Part shown: positions 25,846-34,325 of the stretch, one piece after another | Numbering within the stretch: position 1 is the first letter of the stretch | Layout: each line of letters opens with the position of its first letter | From: Bacillota bacterium | GTDB lineage: Bacteria; Bacillota; Clostridia; Lachnospirales; Lachnospiraceae | Direction: 5' to 3' | Assembly: GCA_023391695.1 (NCBI GenBank) | Contig: JAEWAK010000037.1 | Coordinates: forward strand, 364,501-428,500 | Length of the DNA stretch: 64,000 nt | Position numbers and translations under genes: made by a program | Notes under the pieces: model-generated | What the model saw: the letters and a program-made list of their open reading frames with translations, nothing else | The model's database searches: none | What the model was told of the DNA's origin: nothing

Positions 25846-26583
25846 TTACATATACGAACCGCCGGATACCACAATACATTCCCCGGTCACGAAACTGGAA
25901 TCTTCGCTGCTTAAAAATGCCGCAACTGCCGCCAGCTCTTCCGGTTCCCCTAAACGGTTCATGGGAATGGCTTCCAGAAACTTCTGCATGACGTTTTCCG
26001 GAACTGCCTGAAGCATTTCGGTATTGACATAACTGGGTGCGATACAGTTCACGGTACAGTTATTACGGGCAATTTCTTTAGCAAGGCATTTTGTAAAACC
26101 GATCACACCGCCTTTGGAAGCTCCGTAATTGGTCTGCCCGATATTGCCGAAAGCGGAAACGGAAGCCAAATTAACAATCTTGCCGTATTTTCTCTCCCGC
26201 ATCCCCGGTACCACTGCCTTGCAGCAGTTAAAGATACCTTTTAAATTCACATCCATAACCGTATCCCATTGTTCCTCTTCCATCTTATGGAACATGGCAT
26301 CCCTGGTGATGCCCGCATTATTTACCAGAATGTCTGTTTTACCGAACCTGGCTTCTATTACACCGAATACTTGGTCAACCTGGTTCCTTTCAGCTACATT
26401 GCAGACAAACCCCACTGCTTTTTCGCCGGTACCGTCTAATTTGGCAGCCGCTGCCTTTACTTTTTCCTCACCCATATCCAGTAAAACAACAACCGCTCCT
26501 TCTGCATACAAACGTTTTGCAATCGCAGCACCGATTCCCTGGGCGGCACCTGTTACAACCGCTACTTTATTTTCAAACCGCAT
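25846..26583 (-). CDS. SDR-family oxidoreductase (FabG-like 3-hydroxyacyl/sugar-acid dehydrogenase)
   Basis: 245 residues, GGAAAGGAG before the ATG. Classical short-chain dehydrogenase: cofactor motif VTGAAQGIGAAIAKRL, NNAG, catalytic Ser in ASVSAFG and the Tyr-Lys in NYGASKGGVIGF, then IAPSYVNTEM. LLDMG after the second beta strand has an Asp that favours NAD(H), unlike the NADPH-dependent FabG of fatty acid synthesis. The annotation systems would call it 3-oxoacyl-ACP reductase, but it is the last gene of a catabolic run with thiolase and BKACE, so oxidation of a 3-hydroxy acid is the likelier job (inference). Confidence 0.88.
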   Translation of the reverse strand: MRFENKVAVVTGAAQGIGAAIAKRLYAEGAVVVLLDMGEEKVKAAAAKLDGTGEKAVGFVCNVAERNQVDQVFGVIEARFGKTDILVNNAGITRDAMFHKMEEEQWDTVMDVNLKGIFNCCKAVVPGMRERKYGKIVNLASVSAFGNIGQTNYGASKGGVIGFTKCLAKEIARNNCTVNCIAPSYVNTEMLQAVPENVMQKFLEAIPMNRLGEPEELAAVAAFLSSEDSSFVTGECIVVSGGSYM

Positions 26584-26639
26584 CTTTTAACTCCTTTCCG
26601 GGTATTGAATAATCTTGAAATTGCTTGTACCTGTCATTC

Positions 26640-26705
26640 CGGCAGATATGCTATTTTGTCAAAGCAGATATGAGTAATCCGCTCTGCTGCATACTCATAT
26701 CTGCA
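26640..26705. repeat. GCAGCAAAGCGGA-family repeat, inverted copy overlapping a stop codon
   Basis: Minus strand: GAGTATGCAGCAGAGCGGAT, then TACTCATATCTGCTTTGAC. Arms GCAGATATGAG/CTCATATCTGC flank it. The left arm carries the last codons and stop of the kinase gene. Confidence 0.55.
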
Positions 26706-28149
26706 ACAATTTATTTACAGCCTCAAGAAGCGCTGTGTCACTTCCTACATTTCCGGGAAAAATAACATATGGCATACCCGGAAATTTACTTTCCGCACCG
26801 GTCAGCCAAACCGGAATGCCGGGTAATATCTGCCCCAAGACCAGAGCCTTCCGGACCGAAAGCCCCCTGGTTCCTACATCACTGGAGGTAATTCCGCCTT
26901 TTGCGATAATAAAATCCGGCCGGATGGTTAACGAACGAATAATACAGGTGACCCCATCCGATATTTTAACCGACAGCTTCAGATCATCCTCCCGGCTGCC
27001 CGTATTTAAATCCAAACGTTCCCTTCTGGTATAAACTGCAACGGCAGTTCCTGCTGCCATGGATTCTTCCGTTTCTTTTCTGACCCGCTTAAGTTCTTCT
27101 TGGAATTTAATATCATCAAGAACCAGGTGTACGTTAAATTCTATGAATTTTACCTGTCCATTGCTTTTTAACTCTTCTAATTGCCTGGTGGTTTTATTTA
27201 CATGGGAACCTACAATTATAAGCCCGCCATTGCGGTTTCCGGAATTTTTATATTTTGAATTATAACCGCAGAGTTCTCCGCTGCTTAGCAATTCTTTATC
27301 CGTTATTCCGCCCAGTATCTTTGTAAATGCAGCTGCCGTGCGGAAAATAAAATTTTTCCCCTGATTCATACAACGTATCAGAGCAGTTACAAATACTTTG
27401 ATATCCTCATAGGAAACGGCATTTACCACCACTTTGCCGAAAGCCTTTGTTCCCATAAGCCTGGACTGGATTGTTTTATAATCCAGTGCCCTTAATTCCT
27501 CCAGGGATATGGAGGTAACAGCTTCTTTTTTAAACTCACCTTCGCTTTTTTCTTCCACCCATTCCTTTAAATCGGAGCTTATGTACCCAAAGGTACGGTC
27601 TTTGGCAAATTCCGTATTTCCCGCCGGAACCAATGTTTTTCCTTCCGCGACATAATGCACGTCATTTAAGGTATAACGGCCGCCTTCCTTAAAAAAAGGG
27701 CAGAGGATCTCACCATGGACGACTTCCCCTGAACCGGCTTCAAACGCCTCTTTCAAGCTCTTTGTTTCAAGCGGATAATGTCCCCGCAGAGTGGAGTCCC
27801 CCCGGCTTACCAGTACGAATTCTTTCTTCAGTTCCAGAGATACCGACAATACATTTTCTCCAATCTCTTTATGCAGTTTCCCTGTTTCCTCCGCTGTCAG
27901 CCCCCTGGAATTAGTCAGGATAAAAAATATTTTATTGTCATCCAGAAATCCGGAACGGATGCTTTCTTTATCCCAGGCCGTATAGACATATACACCATGT
28001 ACCGTCTGTACTCCGGTAGGGTCATCATCCAAAACAATAATTTTACGGTTTAAATTCTCTATTTCCTTTCGGTAATTCTCATTTACCGTCCTCATATCGT
28101 AATCCCGGTATTCGGACAAAACATCAATTGTACGCTTCGTTTCATTCAT
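26695..28149 (-). CDS. Four-carbon acid sugar kinase family protein (DUF1537)
   Basis: 484 residues from ATG 28149 (AGGAG 8 bases upstream). N-terminal substrate domain: KIIVLDDDPTGVQTVHGVYV (the DDPTG motif), FILTNSRGLTAEE, FVLVSRGDSTLRGHYPLE and GEILCPFFKEGGRYTLNDVH. C-terminal nucleotide domain: LIIVGSHVNKTTRQL, and IAKGGITSSDVGTRGL. The family (OtnK, DtnK, LtnK) phosphorylates 3-oxo-tetronate, D- or L-threonate and similar acids at O4; products usually go to a decarboxylase, isomerase or aldolase. Here no PdxA2 or OtnC homologue is present; thiolase, BKACE and an RraA-like protein accompany it instead. Substrate unknown. Confidence 0.88.
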   Translation of the reverse strand: MNETKRTIDVLSEYRDYDMRTVNENYRKEIENLNRKIIVLDDDPTGVQTVHGVYVYTAWDKESIRSGFLDDNKIFFILTNSRGLTAEETGKLHKEIGENVLSVSLELKKEFVLVSRGDSTLRGHYPLETKSLKEAFEAGSGEVVHGEILCPFFKEGGRYTLNDVHYVAEGKTLVPAGNTEFAKDRTFGYISSDLKEWVEEKSEGEFKKEAVTSISLEELRALDYKTIQSRLMGTKAFGKVVVNAVSYEDIKVFVTALIRCMNQGKNFIFRTAAAFTKILGGITDKELLSSGELCGYNSKYKNSGNRNGGLIIVGSHVNKTTRQLEELKSNGQVKFIEFNVHLVLDDIKFQEELKRVRKETEESMAAGTAVAVYTRRERLDLNTGSREDDLKLSVKISDGVTCIIRSLTIRPDFIIAKGGITSSDVGTRGLSVRKALVLGQILPGIPVWLTGAESKFPGMPYVIFPGNVGSDTALLEAVNKLLQI

Positions 28150-28214
28150 ATTCTGCACTCCTGCAATTATAAGGCCACCTGCAATACTTCCTCTGGTAAA
28201 AGGATCCTGACAGG

Positions 28215-29405
28215 TCAAACACCTTCAAACAACACGCTTAATCCCTGCCCGCCGCCGATGCAAAGAGTGGAAATACCGTATCTTACTCCTCTTCTTTTCA
28301 TTTCGTGGAGCAGTTTTACCGATATAACCGCACCCGTTGCACCAATGGGGTGCCCCAGTGAGATACCGCTTCCATTTACATTAACAATGTCCGGGTTTAA
28401 CTTAAGCTCCCGTATACAGGCAATGGCCTGGGTTGCAAACGCCTCATTTAACTCTACCAGGCCGATATCCTTAAAGGACATATTTACTTTTTCCATCAGT
28501 TTAACCGTAGCAGCAACCGGCCCCATGCCCATATAGTCCGGCTCCACCCCGGCGGCGGCATAATCCAGTATTCTGGCTATGGGCTGACACCCCAGCCTAT
28601 CTGCTTTTTCACCGGTAGTAATGACCATGGCTGCTGCCCCGTCATTTATACCGGATGCATTGCCCGGTGTTACCACCCCGTCTTTCTTTAGTATGGTACG
28701 GAGTTTTGCAAGCGCTTCCCGGCTGGTTTCCCTTGGATGCTCATCCGTATCAAATATTCTGGTCTGTTTCCTGTCTTTTACTTCAACAGGTACAATTTCC
28801 TCCCTGAATCTGCCTGCTGCAATTGCAGCTTTTGCTTTCATCTGACCGGATAGTGCATAAGAATCTGCCTCTTCCCTTGTAATACCGTATTTAGCCGCAA
28901 TATTTTCCGCAGTTGCCGCAATATGAATGTCCGTTCCTCCCATTCCGGCTACCGGTTCGCTAAGTGCCAAAGTAAGATCATCCACCAGTACGGAATTACC
29001 CATTCTTGCACCCCAACGGCTGCTATAGGAACTGTACGGGAAGCTGCTCATATTCTCCGAACCGCCTGCCACACAAACAGAAGCATCACCGTGATCCACA
29101 GTCATTGCCGCTGTGACTATAGCCTGAAGGCCCGAAGCACAAAGCCTGTTTACAGTCTGGCCTGAACTCTCTACGGAACAGCCGGCCTTAAGTCCAACAA
29201 GTCTGGCTAAAAACGGATTCAGTCCATATTGTCCCACACAGCCGATAACAATTTCCTCCACTTCTTTTGAATCAATTCCTGCCCTTGCAATTGCTTCTTT
29301 TACCGCAATCACTCCTAAATCTATGGTACTGATGTCTTTCAATGAACCGCCGAAACTGCCTACCGGTGTCCTTACTGCCGACAATACTACGATATCCTTA
29401 AACAT
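28215..29405 (-). CDS. Thiolase (acetyl-CoA C-acetyltransferase type)
   Basis: 396 residues from ATG 29405 with AGGAG 8 bases upstream (a GTG two codons earlier is less well placed). The three active-site regions are intact: NRLCASGLQAI with the nucleophile Cys at residue 89, SGISLGHPIGATGA with the His, and TLCIGGGQGLSVLFE with the second Cys. This is the degradative/acetoacetyl-CoA class. In context it would split acetoacetyl-CoA after acetoacetate released by the BKACE enzyme is activated; no CoA-transferase is in the window. Spaced 65 bp before the kinase gene, same strand. Confidence 0.9.
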   Translation of the reverse strand: MFKDIVVLSAVRTPVGSFGGSLKDISTIDLGVIAVKEAIARAGIDSKEVEEIVIGCVGQYGLNPFLARLVGLKAGCSVESSGQTVNRLCASGLQAIVTAAMTVDHGDASVCVAGGSENMSSFPYSSYSSRWGARMGNSVLVDDLTLALSEPVAGMGGTDIHIAATAENIAAKYGITREEADSYALSGQMKAKAAIAAGRFREEIVPVEVKDRKQTRIFDTDEHPRETSREALAKLRTILKKDGVVTPGNASGINDGAAAMVITTGEKADRLGCQPIARILDYAAAGVEPDYMGMGPVAATVKLMEKVNMSFKDIGLVELNEAFATQAIACIRELKLNPDIVNVNGSGISLGHPIGATGAVISVKLLHEMKRRGVRYGISTLCIGGGQGLSVLFEGV

Positions 29406-29462
29406 TCTCACATCTCCTATTCACGATTCCTGTTACATTTTCATAAAGATTTTCTTAGGGTC

Positions 29463-29516
29463 AAATAAGTCTAACTCCTGCCGAGATAACAAGAGACTTC
29501 CTTTATAGGTTAAATA
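29463..29516. repeat. Intergenic repeat, GAGACTTCCTTxATAGGTTA family, second copy
   Basis: Diverged partner of the repeat at 25437. It sits in the 135-bp gap between BKACE and thiolase genes. Confidence 0.4.
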
Positions 29517-29541
29517 GCCGATTATTTCTTTACCCGCATTA

Positions 29542-30477
29542 TCAGAAGCCGACTTTATCCATCCCCTTTAAGTAGAGCATTTCCCTGGCTTCTGCCGGAC
29601 TGGCGGTTACATAATCCAGTGCTTCCAGGATATTTTTGATTTTGCTGACCTGGGCCGCATTATCAACTGCAAGCTCTCCGTCAGGTTTAATATAAAGGCC
29701 GTCTTCAAGGCCCACTCTTACGTTGCCGCCGTTTAAGGCGCAGAAAGTCTCGGTACGGAACATTCTTCTTCCCGCGCCGACACTGCAGAACTGAATATCA
29801 TTGCCTAAAGTCTTTTTTGCCTGGTCTATCATAAACATCAGGCCTTCCATGCTGATGGGCATACCTCCCATGATTCCGGGTACAAACTGGAGGTAGATTG
29901 GCTGGGTAATTGTACCCTTTTTTTTGAAATAGGCCAGATTACTTAGCTGACCATAATCAAACACCTCATATTCCGGCAGGGTCTGGCACTTATTCATCAT
30001 GTTGATACAGTATTCCATGTCTTTAAATGTATTTTTAAAAACATTATCATACGTCCTGGTAATAAAGGGGATTTCCCAGTCATATTCCGGATTGGGCATG
30101 GTATCTGCAAGTCTGCTGAAGCAGAAATTAATGGAACCGCCGTTAGCGGAAGCCATTTCAGGTTTAAACCGCTCAACTACCGCAAATCTTTCCTCAACCG
30201 TCATCCCCTGCGCTCCGCCGGTAGTAATGCCGATAACTACATCGCATTCTTTTTTAATGCTGGATAAAATATATTCGAACGTGTTATGATCCGCAGTAGG
30301 TTCCCCGTTTTCTTTTCTGGCATGCAGATGGACTATGGCTGCACCGGCTTTGCAGGCATCCACCGCATTTTTTATAATTTCATCGGGATTTTTGGGTAAG
30401 TACGGTGACATGGTCGGTGTATGTACGCCTCCTGTAATCGCTGCGGAAATTACAATTTTTTTTATTTTCTTTACCAT
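29542..30477 (-). CDS. Beta-keto acid cleavage enzyme (BKACE, DUF849)
   Basis: 311 residues, GGAGG before the ATG. TIM-barrel DUF849 protein: ISAAITGGVHTPTMSPYLP, zinc ligands His50 and His52 in IVHLHARKENGEP, VIGITTGGAQGMTVEER, and the zinc-binding Glu in RVGLEDGLYI. The family condenses a 3-keto acid with acetyl-CoA, giving acetoacetate and the CoA ester of the shortened acid (best known: 3-keto-5-aminohexanoate cleavage in lysine fermentation). Lysine-fermentation genes are absent here. A keto sugar acid is a plausible substrate, as reported for oxidative deoxyribose/deoxyribonate catabolism (from memory). It lies 12 bp after the TIM-barrel isomerase gene. Confidence 0.9.
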   Translation of the reverse strand: MVKKIKKIVISAAITGGVHTPTMSPYLPKNPDEIIKNAVDACKAGAAIVHLHARKENGEPTADHNTFEYILSSIKKECDVVIGITTGGAQGMTVEERFAVVERFKPEMASANGGSINFCFSRLADTMPNPEYDWEIPFITRTYDNVFKNTFKDMEYCINMMNKCQTLPEYEVFDYGQLSNLAYFKKKGTITQPIYLQFVPGIMGGMPISMEGLMFMIDQAKKTLGNDIQFCSVGAGRRMFRTETFCALNGGNVRVGLEDGLYIKPDGELAVDNAAQVSKIKNILEALDYVTASPAEAREMLYLKGMDKVGF

Positions 30478-30489
30478 AATATTTCCTCC

Positions 30490-31275
30490 TTACTGGGTGA
30501 TGGCATTTTTAATAATATATAAAGACTTTTGCGCACTCTCTTTATGTACGGGCAGATCTACTTCCATACTGACGGCGCCGTTATATTCATTGTTATAAAG
30601 CTCCCTTATTCTTTTCCGGTGAATTTCTTTTTTTTCTTCCTTTAAAAAAAACCGGCGGTCCGGTCCCCCGTCATCATCCGAAATATGTGCATGAGCGACA
30701 TAAGGAATATACTTTTTTATATTAATATCTGCTTCCTGCGTGTATTCCATATTGTAAAAGTCAAGAACTACCCGGATATTTTCCCAATTAATTTTTTTTA
30801 CTAAGTCCACTGCTTCCTCGACCGTATTAATAAAATTGCAGTAACAGGGAGCAAGTGCCTCAAGACAAACCGTAATATTATATCTTCCAAATTCTTCTGC
30901 TGTAACCTTTAAAAATTCGGTCAGCTGGTCTTCTGCCTGATTCCTTAAAAAGCCCTCCGGCAGGTTCCTGGAGTTCGGTGATCCTATGCCAACGTATTTC
31001 ACCCCAATAGCCCTTGCCCTCTCTGCACACTTCTTTGCATACTGATAAGCGGTATTTATGTTAAAATACGGACCTGCAATTACAATATCTTTGGGACAAT
31101 ATGCGTTTATTCCATGACAAAGTATTTCATTTTTGTCCATAATCCTTATCAACTTCCCATATTGCACCGCCGGTAAGGAAACCATGTATTTTCCCATAAA
31201 TTCCACATAGTCATATCCGATTTCCCTTACCAACGGAATATCTTCTTCCGATATAAGTGCACATCCAACCTGCAA
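30490..31275 (-). CDS. Sugar phosphate isomerase/epimerase family (AP-endonuclease-2-like TIM barrel)
   Basis: 261 residues. TTG at 31275 is chosen because AGGAGG lies 7 bases upstream; a TTG two codons earlier would abut it. The barrel shows VGCALISEEDIPLVREIGYD, FYNMEYTQEAD, VAHAHISDDDGG with metal-binding His residues, VCLEALAPCYCNF with the first Glu, and a final SMEVDL Glu. Relatives are hydroxypyruvate isomerase, OtnI and tagatose/psicose epimerases. With a DUF1537 kinase it recalls the OtnI-OtnK pair for 3- and 2-oxo-tetronate, but substrate is unproven. Confidence 0.82.
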   Translation of the reverse strand: MQVGCALISEEDIPLVREIGYDYVEFMGKYMVSLPAVQYGKLIRIMDKNEILCHGINAYCPKDIVIAGPYFNINTAYQYAKKCAERARAIGVKYVGIGSPNSRNLPEGFLRNQAEDQLTEFLKVTAEEFGRYNITVCLEALAPCYCNFINTVEEAVDLVKKINWENIRVVLDFYNMEYTQEADINIKKYIPYVAHAHISDDDGGPDRRFFLKEEKKEIHRKRIRELYNNEYNGAVSMEVDLPVHKESAQKSLYIIKNAITQ

Positions 31276-31292
31276 ATACAATCCTCCTATAA

Positions 31293-31304
31293 GTAAACGT
31301 TTTC
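31293..31304. promoter_or_regulatory. LacI/CcpA-type operator, GTAAACGTTTTC
   Basis: Palindromic site 18 bp before the TTG of the isomerase gene. On the minus strand TGAAAACGTTTACT fits the CcpA cre consensus as well as the operator family of this locus, so the binding protein is ambiguous. Confidence 0.5.
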
Positions 31305-31320
31305 ACACAGGTTTTAAAAC

Positions 31321-31344
31321 TCCCCCTGCCAACGTGACAGGGGA
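31321..31344 (-). terminator. Hairpin between binding-protein and isomerase genes
   Basis: CCCCTG/CAGGGG stem, then AGTTTTAAAA on the minus strand. Such intra-operon hairpins commonly keep the binding protein message more abundant than downstream genes. Confidence 0.6.
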
Positions 31345-31378
31345 AGCCAAAACCATTACACATGTTTTTTGCACCAAA

Positions 31379-32773
31379 TTAATTACCGCTGTCCAATACA
31401 GACTGTGCTGCCTCCATGAATTGTGCCGCCGCATCGGCAGGTGATATTTCACCAAATTGCACTCCGGCTGCCGCATCACTGAATGCGGTGTTAATTTCCG
31501 TTGCACCTACCGGCGCATAAGTCCCTTCACCGGCAACCGGAATGGTTGCATTAACAAAATCAATTTCTTTCGTCATGGTTTCATCAAGTAAAGTCTTAAT
31601 ATACTCTGCCATCTCGCTGTTGACAGGAACTCCCTGTTCCATCTTAAATAATTCCATAGATTCTTTGGTATTTACAAAGAAGTCAATTAATTTGGCTGCT
31701 GCTTCCTTCTTTTCATCAGCAGATGTGCTATTAACCGCAAAATGCGCACCCTCTAAATATTCACCTCTGGCACCGTCATTGCCGATTGGATTTCTGGCAA
31801 GCGTCAAATTAAAATCAGGCATCTGCTGCTGGAATAAGTGTAACTGGTTAACAGGCGTACAAGCAAAAGCCACGGCACCTTTAGTAAAGAATTTCTGTTC
31901 TACCGGTGCGGAGGCATCTTCTGTTGAAGTTGCTGCATCCGGAATCAAGCCTTCCTCTCTTAAAGATTTCCAATAAGTAAACCATTGTTCCACCGTATCC
32001 TGAGTAAAATTAAGCTGGCCGTCTTCCGTATATAAGTCATTGCCGGCCTGTCTTGCCATATAACGGAACATGGTATACTGCGTTGAATTATCCCCGCACA
32101 GATAAACTTCTTCACCTGCTTCTTTTGCTTTTGAAACCAGTTGTACCCCCAAAGCTTTATATTCATCCCAGGTATAATCCGTATCATATTTAGGCACTTC
32201 TATCCCGTATTTTTCCAGAAGGGTCGCATTCACTAATTGATTTGTAAATGTAACCCCCTGGGATATCATACAAAAAGTTCCGTTATACTTGCCGCTGTTA
32301 ACAACCGCTTCCGACATTTTGCTTACATCAATGATCTTATTATCCACATATGGCTGGATATCAGCCAGAACATCTCTCCCCGCATAGTCAGATACATACT
32401 GTACATGCATGCCGAAAACGTCCGGTGCATTATCACCGGCTACCTGAGTGGCTAACTTATCCCAGTAATCGTTCCAGGAGCTTGGCTCACGTACAACTTT
32501 AATACCGGGGTTAGCGGCTTCAAACCTGTCGCAGATTTCACTGTAAACTTCATTTCTCGCAGTGTCGCCCCACCAGGCAAAACGTATTTCAACCGTATCA
32601 CCGGGCACTGCAGGCTGATCACCGGACCCGGTATCCGTCTGGGCAGTTTTAGCTTCTTCCGTACCGGCTTCACCGTTTGGCGAACTTTCCGAATCTTTAT
32701 TTGAACCGCATCCGCCGAATGTAAAGATTGTTAAGGCCAGTATTAATAATAAACCCATAATTTTTCTACTCAT
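31379..32773 (-). CDS. ABC transporter sugar-binding lipoprotein (family 1)
   Basis: 464 residues with GGAGGAG upstream. Lipoprotein signal MSRKIMGLLLILALTIFTFG followed by lipobox Cys, then a Ser/Glu-rich linker. The SBP_bac_1 fold is shown by VEIRFAWWGDTARNEVYSEI, AANPGIKVVREPSSWNDYWD, LATQVAGDNAPDVFGMH and GRDVLADIQPYVDNKIID. It captures a sugar or sugar acid outside the membrane and hands it to a MalF/MalG-type permease pair; the only such pair nearby without its own binding protein is at 36153-37905. No ATPase is in the locus, so a shared MsiK/MsmX-like ATPase is expected. Confidence 0.92.
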   Translation of the reverse strand: MSRKIMGLLLILALTIFTFGGCGSNKDSESSPNGEAGTEEAKTAQTDTGSGDQPAVPGDTVEIRFAWWGDTARNEVYSEICDRFEAANPGIKVVREPSSWNDYWDKLATQVAGDNAPDVFGMHVQYVSDYAGRDVLADIQPYVDNKIIDVSKMSEAVVNSGKYNGTFCMISQGVTFTNQLVNATLLEKYGIEVPKYDTDYTWDEYKALGVQLVSKAKEAGEEVYLCGDNSTQYTMFRYMARQAGNDLYTEDGQLNFTQDTVEQWFTYWKSLREEGLIPDAATSTEDASAPVEQKFFTKGAVAFACTPVNQLHLFQQQMPDFNLTLARNPIGNDGARGEYLEGAHFAVNSTSADEKKEAAAKLIDFFVNTKESMELFKMEQGVPVNSEMAEYIKTLLDETMTKEIDFVNATIPVAGEGTYAPVGATEINTAFSDAAAGVQFGEISPADAAAQFMEAAQSVLDSGN

Positions 32774-32806
32774 AACAAGTTTCTCCTCCTTATTTTTTGA
32801 CAGCTA

Positions 32807-32818
32807 GTAAACGATTAC
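32807..32818. promoter_or_regulatory. LacI-type operator, GTAAACGATTAC
   Basis: Palindrome 34 bp upstream of the binding-protein ATG, in the 70-bp gap after the RraA-like gene. Same sequence as the site at 35552-35563. Confidence 0.65.
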
Positions 32819-32843
32819 CGGTTACTTAAAAATAACTTTATAT

Positions 32844-33542
32844 TTAATTATTAATCACGGAACTGTCTAAATCCCAGCCAAGCTTTTCATATTTTGCTCT
32901 TCTGGCATCCTTGTCTTTATGCAATTCCTGATGTGCATACCTGGCAACATCTTTTGCAATTTTCCTTGGCACAACGATAACCCCGTCACCATCGGCTACT
33001 ATTACGTCACCAGGATGAACCGTCACGCCCCCGATCGCTACCGGTACATCCTTTGCATCAAATCTTGCCCTTACCTGATCCATCTTCTGTGATACAAAAT
33101 AACTCCAGACAGGAATCTGCTGCATAATTACTTCGTCTGTATCCCTGATTCCGCCTCCGTTGGATACAAAACCCCTGACACCTTTCATCTTGGCGCCAAG
33201 ACCGTTCTCAGACCCCATTAATCCTACGTCAATTCCCGACATATCAAGCGCAATGAAATCACCTTCTTCAATTTCATCAAACCAGGGATATGTACATACA
33301 TTGCCGTAATACCAGTTGGACCATTTAGTATATTCGTCTCCAACTACTTTAGGATCCGGGCCTTCATAAGGCAAATACCTTGCGGTTCTTGCGATCCCTA
33401 CCGCCTTCGTTCTGTAAAGCGGTCTGATCTTATAATCCATAGTACCGTAGTGGTGGTATCCCATCCAGTCCATTCCGTCACGAATATCAGCTACCCGTAA
33501 AGGTTCATAAAGTTTTAATAACTCTTCATTTTCTTTTTTCAT
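32844..33542 (-). CDS. RraA-like / HMG-CHA aldolase-type protein
   Basis: 232 residues. Core motifs of the RraA/dimethylmenaquinone-methyltransferase-like fold are present: LRVADIRDGMDWMGYHHYG, FIALDMSGIDVGLMGSENG, KMKGVRGFVSNGGGIRDTDE with the Arg and Asp that hold metal and carboxylate in the aldolases, and VHPGDVIVADGDGVIVVPRK. Family members are retro-aldolases or decarboxylases for hydroxy keto acids, or RNase E inhibitors; the latter is unlikely here. The N-terminus is about 40 residues longer than minimal RraA. First gene of the leftward run behind its own operator-promoter. Confidence 0.82.
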   Translation of the reverse strand: MKKENEELLKLYEPLRVADIRDGMDWMGYHHYGTMDYKIRPLYRTKAVGIARTARYLPYEGPDPKVVGDEYTKWSNWYYGNVCTYPWFDEIEEGDFIALDMSGIDVGLMGSENGLGAKMKGVRGFVSNGGGIRDTDEVIMQQIPVWSYFVSQKMDQVRARFDAKDVPVAIGGVTVHPGDVIVADGDGVIVVPRKIAKDVARYAHQELHKDKDARRAKYEKLGWDLDSSVINN

Positions 33543-33642
33543 TCCTTGCCTCCTTAGAAAAATACTCTTTTTCTGCTAGCCGCATTTTAATATGCGCTAT
33601 ATTAGTAATTATAGATAAATAATACTTTAATTCTACTCACTT

Positions 33643-33683
33643 TTTATCCAAAATACATTATTTTTTGTCAAGTAATCGTTTTC
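33643..33683 (-). promoter_or_regulatory. Promoter and operator of the RraA-led operon
   Basis: Minus strand: TTGACA (33671-33666), 17-bp spacer, GATAAA (33648-33643). Operator GTAATCGTTTTC (33672-33683) abuts the -35. A closely similar stretch (CGTTTAC...CAAAAAATA...TTGGATAAAAA) lies at 38065-38121, at the end of the AraC gene upstream of the permeases. Confidence 0.65.
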
Positions 33684-33749
33684 TTGAGTTTTTATAAAAC
33701 ATATTTATATATTTAGTCTTTTCCTTAATTCCCTTTTCAGGTAAGAAAA

Positions 33750-33922
33750 GTTACTATTCACAGCCTTGCCAAAAGCAGCAGTGTTGTGAACCATAACGCG
33801 CTTCGCGATGCACACAAAACGCAAAGACAGCGTTTTGGCGCGGCAATTCTCCGGTTTTCTGTGACTTTCGCTCCTCTTCACTCACAAAAAACACGTCGCG
33901 TGTACAAGCAGTGAACAGTAAC
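33750..33922. mobile_element. MITE-like element of 173 bp with 12-bp terminal inverted repeats
   Basis: Begins GTTACTATTCAC and ends GTGAACAGTAAC (complement GTTACTGTTCAC). The interior is GC-richer than its surroundings and full of short stems (CGCGCTTCGCG, GCGTTTTG/CAAAACGC). No coding capacity and no clear target-site duplication. The remaining parts of 33543-34325 hold the promoter described and AT-rich leader. Confidence 0.6.
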
Positions 33923-34325
33923 TAAGATAAATCAACCTGTCAATTTGTTTTATTAAATATGTTTCCTTTATTTGTGTTATATGTTATACTTTTATCAGTC
34001 CATAATAATTGCGACTTTCAATTATTATAACCCATTTCGGAGGATTTAATAATTTTTCTATAAAATACCGCAGGCAAAATATAAATTGTAAACATCCCAA
34101 TATACATATCACTATCGGAAAAACGATTTCTTACCCGGTTGGCAGGCAACTGCCGCTTTGTTGGCATAATAGAACGGAGCACTGTATGTCAGCAGAAATA
34201 TGTTAATCTTAATTTATAAACTAAAACTGAAACAACATTCGATTGTACATATGGAGTCTGTAATTTTATTATTTTACCATACACTGAAATAATACGAATT
34301 ATTTATCTATACAGGAGGGCATCCA

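Noticed and set aside
25846..26583. Naming the SDR as FabG of fatty acid synthesis
   Set aside because: No fatty acid synthesis genes are nearby, an Asp suggests NAD use, and it ends a catabolic gene run.
29542..30477. Naming the BKACE protein as Kce of lysine fermentation
   Set aside because: No aminomutase, dehydrogenase or ammonia-lyase genes of that pathway are present; sugar-type genes surround it.
31293..31306. Site considered as a pure CcpA cre element
   Set aside because: It fits cre, but sister sites of the locus fit less well and cluster around a local LacI gene, so it is kept as a LacI-type operator with the ambiguity stated.
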